A stretch of DNA of 5,946 nt, taken from the NCBI GenBank assembly GCA_021786265.1, contig JAJYNP010000308.1:1-5946 (forward strand), in the 5' to 3' direction. The stretch is from Chloroflexota bacterium (GTDB lineage: Bacteria > Chloroflexota > Limnocylindria > Limnocylindrales > CSP1-4). Numbering within the stretch: the stretch's first letter is position 1; each line of letters opens with the position of its first letter. Positions 1 to 4,697 of the stretch are shown piece after piece. A program made the position numbers and the translations under genes. Below the pieces are notes generated by a model. It had not been told where the DNA came from. It did not search any database and saw only the letters and a list, made by a program, of their open reading frames with translations.

Positions 1-1
1 G

Positions 2-1372
2 GAAGCCGGCAGCGGTCAGACCTGCATCGGCCCGGCCTCGGCGATCGGCGAGGCGAAGGCGAAGTACGAGCGCGCGCTCACCGCGCTGCGCGATCCGGAT
101 CAGACCCGCTTCGTGTTCGTCCTGCACCCGGAGGCGACCGCCATCGGCGAGACGGCGCGGTCCAGCGCCGACCTGGGGCGCCTGGGAATCGCGACCACCG
201 AGCTGATCGTGAACGGCATCCTGCCGACCGAAGAGGCATCCAACCCGTTCTTCGCCGCTCGGATTGACATGCAGCGTCGCTACCTCGGTGAGATCGCGCA
301 GCGGCTCCCGATGCCGACGCGCCACGTGCCGCTCCTCGACGGCGAGGTCCGGGGCATCGATCGCCTGCGCGCGGTGGCCCCGCTGCTCCGGGACGACCGG
401 GTCGCGCGTCCGGTGTTCGGGCACGAGGCCTCCCAGGCGTCCGGGTTGCCAACCCTGCGGCCAGACCGGGACGCGCCCACGACGCGCCTGATGCCCGACG
501 ACGGCCCGCGCACCATCTTCTTCGCCGGCAAGGGTGGCGTCGGCAAGACCGCCGTGTCCTGCACGACCGCGGTCTGGCTGGCCCAGCAGGGATTGCGCAC
601 GTTGCTGGTGACCACCGACCCAGCAGCCCACATCGGCGACGTGCTCGGCGTCACGGTGGACCCCGAGCCAGGGCCGGTCGCCGGCGTGCCGGGGTTGTGG
701 GCGGCGCGCGTGGATCCCAAGGCCGCCGCCGCCGCGTACATCGAGCGGGTCATCGGCGACGCGATCGCCAACGGTCGCGGCGAGGACCAGATCGCGGCCA
801 TGCGCGAGGAGCTCGACTCGCCGTGCACCGAAGAGATCGCCGCGTTCGACCGGTTCATCGACCTGATCAGCCGGGACACGTATGACGTGACCGTGATCGA
901 CACGGCGCCCACCGGGCACACCCTGCGCCTGCTCGAGCTCCCGATCGACTGGAGCCGCCAGCTCGACGTCAAGGTCTTCGCCTCGGTCGACACCGCGGCG
1001 GCCGACGACGTCGCGAAGGCCCGCTTCGGGCGCGTGATCGACATGATGCGCGACCCGCGGCAGAGCACCTTCGCCTTCGTCATGTACCCCGAGGCGACGC
1101 CGATCGTCGAGGCGGCACGGGCCATCGACGAGCTCGGCACCGTCGGGATCCCACTCGGGCTCGTGGTTGCCAACATGGTGCTGCCGGCGGACGTGTGCAC
1201 CACCCCGTACACCATGGCACGCCACCGCATGCAGCAGCGGTATCTCGCCGAGATCGCACGACGCTTCGACGCGCCAATCATGGAAGTCCCCCTGGTCGAT
1301 GGCGAGGTGGCGGGCCTGGACCGGCTGGCCACGATGGCCGGCCGGCTGTTCACCGTCACCGCGGCTGCCTGA
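2..1372 (+). CDS. arsA: ArsA family arsenite-stimulated ATPase, two-domain, 5' end outside the window
   Basis: ArsA is a cytoplasmic ATPase that binds As(III)/Sb(III) and energises a membrane efflux pump. The frame is open from base 2, so the GTG at 113 is internal and the true start lies upstream; 456 residues are visible against about 580 in E. coli ArsA. Bases 2-390 hold the end of the first half (A1), about 390-510 a linker, and 515-1372 a full second half (A2). A2 has the P-loop GKGGVGKT (527-550) and the ArsA signature DTAPTGHT (899-922). The two halves are clear duplicates: each has a HPEAT/YPEAT segment and a VPLxDGEV segment near its end. Cys codon 23-25 (TCIGP context) and Cys codon 824-826 (SPCTEEIAAF context) match, from memory, metal-binding Cys172 and Cys422 of E. 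coli ArsA, which favours a true ArsA over a Get3-like protein. Two YlbF-family genes follow. Confidence 0.93.
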   Translation, partial: EAGSGQTCIGPASAIGEAKAKYERALTALRDPDQTRFVFVLHPEATAIGETARSSADLGRLGIATTELIVNGILPTEEASNPFFAARIDMQRRYLGEIAQRLPMPTRHVPLLDGEVRGIDRLRAVAPLLRDDRVARPVFGHEASQASGLPTLRPDRDAPTTRLMPDDGPRTIFFAGKGGVGKTAVSCTTAVWLAQQGLRTLLVTTDPAAHIGDVLGVTVDPEPGPVAGVPGLWAARVDPKAAAAAYIERVIGDAIANGRGEDQIAAMREELDSPCTEEIAAFDRFIDLISRDTYDVTVIDTAPTGHTLRLLELPIDWSRQLDVKVFASVDTAAADDVAKARFGRVIDMMRDPRQSTFAFVMYPEATPIVEAARAIDELGTVGIPLGLVVANMVLPADVCTTPYTMARHRMQQRYLAEIARRFDAPIMEVPLVDGEVAGLDRLATMAGRLFTVTAAA

Positions 1373-1400
1373 TGCGGAACGGGTGTCACCGAAAGCAGAT

Positions 1401-1406
1401 GAGGAG
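1401..1406 (+). promoter_or_regulatory. Ribosome binding site of the first YlbF-like gene
   Basis: GAGGAG sits 6 bases before the ATG at 1413. It decides the start of this gene, because the open frame runs much further upstream (to about 1167) inside arsA. Confidence 0.7.
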
Positions 1407-1412
1407 CGCACA

Positions 1413-1862
1413 ATGACCGCGACGCAGGGCGTCACCAACCAGTCCGGCGGGCGGCCCGACCGCATCACGATCCAGCCCGCCGGGGCGGGGGACCTGGAGC
1501 TCCAGGCGTACTCCGCCGCGGACGCGCTGGGCACGGCGCTCCGCGAGAGTGCCGAGTTCGCGGCGCTCGCGCAGGCGGACCGCGACCTGGCCGCCGACGA
1601 GGCCGCGCAGGCGGCGATGGATGCCTTCCAGCGCCGGCAGGACGACCTCCGCATCGAGCTGACCTTCCGCACTCTGACCGATGAACACAAGGCGGAGCTC
1701 GAGCGCCTGCAGACCGCGATGTTCGATACACCCGCGGTGGCCCGGTACCTCGCCGCCCAGGCCGCGCTCGCGGACGTGTGCCGCCAGGCGGCAGCCATCG
1801 TGAGCGGCGAGATCGGAATCGACTTCGCCGCCAACTGCGGCAGCAGCGGCTGCTGCGGCTAG
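1413..1862 (+). CDS. YlbF/YmcA (Com_YlbF) family protein with a Cys-rich C-terminal tail
   Basis: This is a 149-residue, mainly helical, Ala/Glu/Arg-rich soluble protein. Residues 1-27 are a polar, probably disordered leader; about 28-138 resemble the YlbF/YmcA fold of long amphipathic helices. It ends GIDFAANCGSSGCCG, giving Cys142, Cys147 and Cys148; Cys123 is the only other cysteine. In Bacillus subtilis, YlbF and YmcA (RicF, RicA) form a complex with YaaT that carries Fe-S clusters and acts in RNA processing and development. No YaaT gene is seen here, and the place between arsA and a paralogue suggests a different job, perhaps metalloid or cluster binding alongside ArsA; that is inference. 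The start at 1413 is supported by GAGGAG and by the family-like length. It lies 40 bases after arsA and 14 before the next gene, so co-transcription is likely. Family assignment is from sequence character, not a search. Confidence 0.75.
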   Translation: MTATQGVTNQSGGRPDRITIQPAGAGDLELQAYSAADALGTALRESAEFAALAQADRDLAADEAAQAAMDAFQRRQDDLRIELTFRTLTDEHKAELERLQTAMFDTPAVARYLAAQAALADVCRQAAAIVSGEIGIDFAANCGSSGCCG

Positions 1863-1876
1863 AGAGGAACCCGACG

Positions 1877-2245
1877 ATGCTTGATCTCAAGTTGGAGGCG
1901 GCCGCGACCGGGCTGGGACAGGCGCTCGCACGTGTGCCGGCGATCGCCTCATACCGTGCCGGTGCGGCGGCCCTGGACCGCGACTTCAACGCGCAGATGA
2001 TCCTCGACCATCTCCGCGAACAGCAGGAGACGCTGGGCCGGTTGCAGCGCAGCGGGCTGGCCCCCAGCCAGGAGCAGATCAACACGCTCCGGGTGGGGCA
2101 GGCCGCCGTGCGTGCCGACCCAACGATCATGGAATACCTGCGCGCGACCAACGAGGCGAAGGCGCTCCTTCCCGGCGTGGCCCTGCGGATCGGTTCCACG
2201 CTCGGGATCGACTTCGGCCGGCTGGTGTCCTCGGGCAGCTGCTGA
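1877..2245 (+). CDS. Second YlbF/YmcA (Com_YlbF) family protein, paralogue of the preceding gene
   Basis: This is a 122-residue, helix-rich soluble protein. It resembles its upstream neighbour along the length: a DLxL start, a central charged helix (DRDFNAQMILDHLREQQETL, residues 34-53), a PTIMEYLRA segment (82-90) matching PAVARYLAA in the neighbour, and the same ending GIDF followed by SSG and a terminal Cys. Cys122 is the last residue and the only cysteine. The ATG at 1877 follows AGAGGAA (1863-1869) by 7 bases and begins 14 bases after the neighbour's stop, so the two are probably translated from one message and may form a heterodimer, as YlbF and YmcA do in Bacillus. The open frame upstream of 1877 is only overlap with the previous gene. 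The function is not known; a role with ArsA is inferred from position alone. Confidence 0.75.
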   Translation: MLDLKLEAAATGLGQALARVPAIASYRAGAAALDRDFNAQMILDHLREQQETLGRLQRSGLAPSQEQINTLRVGQAAVRADPTIMEYLRATNEAKALLPGVALRIGSTLGIDFGRLVSSGSC

Positions 2246-2269
2246 ACCGCGGCGCGATACCTGCCGGGC

Positions 2270-2296
2270 GGCCCATGGCTGGGGGCTGTCTGGGCC
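2270..2296 (+). repeat. Inverted repeat GGCCCA / TGGGCC between the YlbF pair and arsR
   Basis: Six-base arms at 2270-2275 and 2291-2296 are separated by 15 bases. The stem could be a weak end-of-transcript structure for the arsA-ylbF message, but there is no T-run after it, so it is not a standard intrinsic terminator. It may be chance in such GC-rich DNA. Confidence 0.25.
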
Positions 2297-2308
2297 TGTG
2301 GCACCACA
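2297..2308. repeat. Short dyad TGTGG-CA-CCACA upstream of the arsR promoter
   Basis: Two perfect 5-base arms flank a 2-base centre, ending 7 bases before the -35-like TTGACA. The position would suit a regulator site. It does not look like the AT-rich operators usual for ArsR repressors, so the protein that might bind it is unknown. Confidence 0.25.
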
Positions 2309-2315
2309 CCAACAC

Positions 2316-2344
2316 TTGACACACTTCCTGCTGATATGTTGATT
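2316..2344 (+). promoter_or_regulatory. Likely promoter (and possible ArsR operator) of arsR-arsP-thioredoxin
   Basis: A perfect TTGACA (2316-2321) lies in the one AT-richer patch of the 148-base gap before arsR. At a 17-base spacing is TTGATT (2339-2344), a poor -10; TATGTT (2335-2340) is a better -10 match but only 13 bases away. The stretch from 2331 to 2344 (CTGATATGTTGATT) is AT-rich, as ArsR-family operators usually are, and TTGA occurs twice, 23 bases apart. ArsR binding here would block its own operon. The -35 is convincing by sequence; the -10 and operator are inferred. Confidence 0.5.
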
Positions 2345-2380
2345 GCGTCCGTCCGCTTCATCCCATGCCGGCCGTCGTGC

Positions 2381-2387
2381 GAGGAGG
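2381..2387 (+). promoter_or_regulatory. Strong ribosome binding site of arsR
   Basis: GAGGAGG ends 6 bases before the ATG at 2394. It settles the start at 2394 rather than at the upstream in-frame codon at 2343 or the later Met codon at 2430. Confidence 0.8.
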
Positions 2388-2393
2388 TGCGTC

Positions 2394-2732
2394 ATGTCCG
2401 CTGAGCTACCCGTGCTGCCGGACCTGCGCATGGAGCTGCCGGCGCCCGACGTCCAGGCGCCCCTGGGGGCCGCGGCTCTGCTGGCCGATGGCACCCGGGC
2501 GGGGATCCTGGCGATCCTGCGCGAGGGGCCGCATTGCGTGTGCGAGATGGCGGCCGCCCTCGGCGAGCGCCAGAACAACGTGAGCAACCACCTGGCCCGC
2601 CTGCGCGACGCCGGGCTGGTGCAGGCCAGCCGGGTGAGCGGCGACTCGCGCCGCGTCTATTACGAGCGCGACGAGGCGGCCTGTGCGGCCGCGCTCGCCG
2701 CCCTGCGCGCGCTCCTGGAGGTTTCCGCGTGA
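2394..2732 (+). CDS. arsR: ArsR/SmtB family metal(loid)-responsive repressor
   Basis: This 112-residue winged helix-turn-helix protein is of typical ArsR size. ArsR repressors bind operator DNA as dimers and let go when As(III), Sb(III) or another soft metal binds their cysteines. The metal box is HCVCEMA, with Cys48 and Cys50 at the start of the helix matching the ELCVCDL box of ArsR/CadC. The recognition region NNVSNHLARLRDAGLV (61-76) follows, then a beta wing with SGDSRRVYYE (82-91). The third Cys of the E. coli ArsR box (CVCDLC) is absent; Cys97 in the last helix is the only other cysteine and might complete the site. Residues 1-25 form a Pro-rich N-terminal extension. The start is set by GAGGAGG. 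Its stop overlaps the GTG start of the permease, so the two are translationally coupled. The inducer could be As(III), but the motif alone does not exclude other thiophilic metals. Confidence 0.92.
   Translation: MSAELPVLPDLRMELPAPDVQAPLGAAALLADGTRAGILAILREGPHCVCEMAAALGERQNNVSNHLARLRDAGLVQASRVSGDSRRVYYERDEAACAAALAALRALLEVSA
2717..2721 (+). promoter_or_regulatory. Ribosome binding site of the permease inside the end of arsR
   Basis: GGAGG lies 7 bases before the GTG at 2729, within the last codons of arsR. It supports the GTG overlapping the arsR stop as the real start. Confidence 0.7.
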
Positions 2733-3775
2733 CCACGCTCTCGCTCGCCCGCGGCCGGCGACCCCCGCTGTCGGTGATCGTCACCGTCAGCGTGATCGCC
2801 TGGCTCATCGCCTGGTTCGCGGAGTCGCCGCTGGCGGACTGGTTCAGCTACCAGGTGCTCGGCCTCGAGCGGGGCTCGCACCTGGGTGGGGCGGTGGACT
2901 TCTTCCTGGCCGACGTGCCCAAGGTGCTCCTGCTCCTGCTCGGCATCGTCACCGTGGTGACCCTGATCCGCAGCTTCTTCCCGCCCGAGCGGGTTCGTGC
3001 GGCGCTGGCCGGCCGCGGCACCTTCGCCGGCAGCGTGGCGTCCGCCGCGTTCGGCATCGTGACTCCCTTCTGCTCGTGCTCGGCGGTGCCCCTCTTCATC
3101 GGGTTCGTGGAGGCCGGAATCCCGCTGGGCGTGACGTTCGCGTTCCTGATCAGCTCGCCGATGGTCAACGAGGTCGCGCTGGTCCTGCTGTGGGGGCTGT
3201 TCGGACCCGAGATCGCCCTGGTGTACGTGGCCGCCGGCCTCACCGTCGCGATCGTGGGCGGGCTGATCATCGGCGCGCTGCACCTGGAGCGCTACGTCGA
3301 GCCGTACGTCTGGGAGCTGCAGGGGACAGGCGGGCAGATGGCGGAGGTAAAGCTCACCTGGGGCGACCGGATCACCGACGCCTGGCGCTACACGGTGGAT
3401 CTCGTGCGCCGGATCACCCCCTACCTCCTCATCGGGATCGGGATCGGCGCGCTCATCCACGGCTACGCCCCCACCGAGCTCGTGGCGGCCATCGGCGGAC
3501 GCTCGAACCCGTTCGCGGTGCCGATCGTGGTGCTGATCGCGATCCCGCTCTACTCGAACGCCGCGGGTACCATCCCGATCGTGCAGGCGCTGCTGGGCAA
3601 GGGCATGCCGCTCGGCACCACGCTCGCCTTCATGATGGCGATCACTGCCATCAGCCTGCCCGAGTTCATCATCCTGCGGAAGGTCATCAAGCCGCAGCTC
3701 ATCGCGGTCTTCGCTACGGTGGTGACGATCGGGATCCTCTGCATCGGCTACCTGTTCAACGCGATCATCGCCTGA
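2729..3775 (+). CDS. arsP: ArsP/DUF318 family membrane permease
   Basis: This 348-residue protein is strongly hydrophobic and belongs to the permease family PF03773 (DUF318), whose studied member ArsP exports trivalent organoarsenicals. Likely membrane segments fall near residues 15-31, 60-80, 103-127, 132-158, 161-184, 228-246, 262-283, 293-315 and 322-347; the count is by eye. The family hallmark TPFCSCSAVP (112-121) is present, with Cys115 and Cys117. The second half repeats the first: AGIPLGVTFAFLISSP (129-144) matches KGMPLGTTLAFMMAIT (291-306), and IPLYSNAAGTIP (272-283) stands where the FCSCS motif stood. A hydrophilic loop at about 190-225 separates the halves. The start is GTG within GTGA, overlapping the arsR stop by four bases. 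Being behind arsR and before a thioredoxin-like gene supports metalloid export. The exact substrate cannot be read from sequence; inorganic As(III) or methylated arsenic are both possible. Confidence 0.88.
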   Translation: MTTLSLARGRRPPLSVIVTVSVIAWLIAWFAESPLADWFSYQVLGLERGSHLGGAVDFFLADVPKVLLLLLGIVTVVTLIRSFFPPERVRAALAGRGTFAGSVASAAFGIVTPFCSCSAVPLFIGFVEAGIPLGVTFAFLISSPMVNEVALVLLWGLFGPEIALVYVAAGLTVAIVGGLIIGALHLERYVEPYVWELQGTGGQMAEVKLTWGDRITDAWRYTVDLVRRITPYLLIGIGIGALIHGYAPTELVAAIGGRSNPFAVPIVVLIAIPLYSNAAGTIPIVQALLGKGMPLGTTLAFMMAITAISLPEFIILRKVIKPQLIAVFATVVTIGILCIGYLFNAIIA

Positions 3776-3806
3776 AGCCGGCACGCGCCCGCGAGCGCGG
3801 CCGGCT
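3776..3806 (+). repeat. Strong GC hairpin directly after the permease stop codon
   Basis: AGCCGGC (3776-3782) pairs perfectly with GCCGGCT (3800-3806), and inside it CGCGC (3784-3788) pairs with GCGCG (3795-3799). Together they give a 12-pair stem with one bulged A (3783) and a 6-base loop. There is no T-run after it, so it is more likely an intercistronic hairpin that limits read-through or guards the arsR-arsP message than a normal intrinsic terminator. The thioredoxin-like start is only 24 bases further on. Confidence 0.6.
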
Positions 3807-3815
3807 GCCCCACCG

Positions 3816-3821
3816 AAGGAG
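3816..3821 (+). promoter_or_regulatory. Ribosome binding site of the thioredoxin-like gene
   Basis: AAGGAG lies 9 bases before the GTG at 3831. It lies 9 bases outside the hairpin, so it stays accessible when the hairpin forms. Confidence 0.7.
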
Positions 3822-3830
3822 CCACACCCC

Positions 3831-4067
3831 GTGAAGAAGATCGAGGTCCTGGGCCCCGGGTGCGCGAACTGCCGCCGCCTGGAGGCCAACGCGCGGCAGG
3901 CGGTGGCCATGGCCGCCGTCGACGCCGAGATCCTCAAGGTCGAGGACTACCGCACGATCATCGCCTACGGCGTGATGAGCACCCCGGCGCTCGTGATCGA
4001 CGGGAAGGTCGTGAGCGCCGGCCGGATCCCGTCGCCGGGTGATATCGCGGAGTGGCTCTTCGCCTGA
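3831..4067 (+). CDS. Small thioredoxin-fold protein (redox-active disulfide protein type)
   Basis: This 78-residue protein has a whole minimal thioredoxin/glutaredoxin-like fold (Thioredoxin_3 type, like archaeal MTH895). The first strand KKIEVLGPG leads into the active site Cys11-Ala-Asn-Cys14. VEDYRTIIAYGV follows, then STPALVIDGKVV with the cis-proline at residue 52, which faces the active site in this fold. There is no signal peptide, so it acts in the cytoplasm. Such proteins are often found beside DUF318 permeases and ArsR regulators. It may hand reducing power to the permease or bind a thiophilic metal through its CxxC; both are inference. The start is GTG with AAGGAG before it; 55 bases separate it from the permease stop, most of that a hairpin, so its expression may differ from arsP. 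It ends the plus-strand cluster. Confidence 0.88.
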   Translation: MKKIEVLGPGCANCRRLEANARQAVAMAAVDAEILKVEDYRTIIAYGVMSTPALVIDGKVVSAGRIPSPGDIAEWLFA

Positions 4068-4082
4068 CCTTCCGCCGCGCGG

Positions 4083-4673
4083 TCAGCCGTCCTCGTGCAG
4101 GAAGACGGGCAGGACCGGCAGCCCGGGCCGCTCGGCCATCCCCGGGGCACGCGGCGGCACCACGTGCGCCACGCGCTCGGGCACGTCCCGGTCGGGATTG
4201 ATCAGCCGGTCGGCGGCCCCCGGGACCAGCGCACGCACCACCGCCACCTCGTCGCACGCGTTGCGCTTCGGGCAGCTCGCGCAGTCGCCCCACACCTTGT
4301 GGTAGAGGACGGCCCGGTCGATCGCCACGAACCCGTTCCGCGCGAACCACCCGGGGATTCGGGTGAGCGCGAACAGGTTGGTGACCCCGAACCGGGTGGC
4401 CTCCGCCGCGACGGCGTCCACCAGCCGGGCCCCTTGCCCGTGCCCCTCGGCCTCCGGCGCGACTGCGAGCGAGCGGACCTCGCCGAGGTCGTGCCACCAG
4501 ATGCGGAGCGCGGCACAGCCCACCACCTGCCCGCCGTCCACCGCCACCCAGAAGTCTCGGATCCGCTCGTAGATGTCGGTGAGCGGGCGCGGCAGCAGGA
4601 GGTCCCTGCCCGAGTAGCGGTGGATCAGCGCGTGGATGGCGGGTGCGTCGGACGGACGCGCTCGACGGATCAT
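4083..4673 (-). CDS. GNAT N-acetyltransferase, probable short N-acetylglutamate synthase
   Basis: This 196-residue protein has a GNAT domain at about residues 1-145. It starts MIRRARPSDAPAIHALI, has FWVAVDGGQVVGCAALRIWW in the core strands (41-60), and VRSLAVAPEAEGHGQG (66-81) as the acetyl-CoA pyrophosphate loop. The GCAALxxxWxDLGExRxLAV pattern is that of stand-alone ArgA-type enzymes (such as the mycobacterial short form), which acetylate glutamate in the first step of arginine synthesis. It follows argG by 24 bases on the same strand, which fits. After the domain comes a Cys cluster, Cys131-x2-Cys134-x5-Cys140, that looks able to bind a metal. Then a roughly 50-residue Pro/Arg-rich tail follows that I cannot place. 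The ATG at 4673 has only a weak ribosome site, so it may rely on translation of argG. It could instead acetylate another small molecule. Confidence 0.8.
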   Translation of the reverse strand: MIRRARPSDAPAIHALIHRYSGRDLLLPRPLTDIYERIRDFWVAVDGGQVVGCAALRIWWHDLGEVRSLAVAPEAEGHGQGARLVDAVAAEATRFGVTNLFALTRIPGWFARNGFVAIDRAVLYHKVWGDCASCPKRNACDEVAVVRALVPGAADRLINPDRDVPERVAHVVPPRAPGMAERPGLPVLPVFLHEDG

Positions 4674-4697
4674 GGGTCGCTCATGCTGGGGCCACGC

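Noticed and set aside
113..115. GTG at 113 as the start of arsA
   Set aside because: The frame is open back to base 2 and those codons match the ArsA A1 half (TCIGP context), so the gene starts outside the window.
280..1413. Minus-strand open frame of 377 codons opposite arsA
   Set aside because: It lies wholly against a clear ArsA coding frame with intact motifs, has a Ser/Arg/Thr-rich composition with no recognisable domain, and is typical of shadow frames in GC-rich DNA.
1465..2361. Minus-strand open frame of 298 codons opposite the YlbF pair
   Set aside because: Ser/Arg/Pro-rich with no domain; the plus strand has two related proteins with good ribosome sites and close spacing.
2683..3834. 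Plus-strand open frame of 383 codons in another frame over arsP
   Set aside because: Low-complexity Arg/His/Ala-rich product with no ribosome site that fits; a shadow of arsP.
2660..3937. Minus-strand open frame of 425 codons opposite the permease
   Set aside because: The product is Arg/Asp/His/Gly-rich without a fold or motif, and it opposes the arsR end, arsP and the thioredoxin-like gene, which all have clear family motifs.
4670..4684. ATG at 4684 (minus strand) as an earlier GNAT start
   Set aside because: It runs into a TGA after four codons and is out of frame with the GNAT gene.
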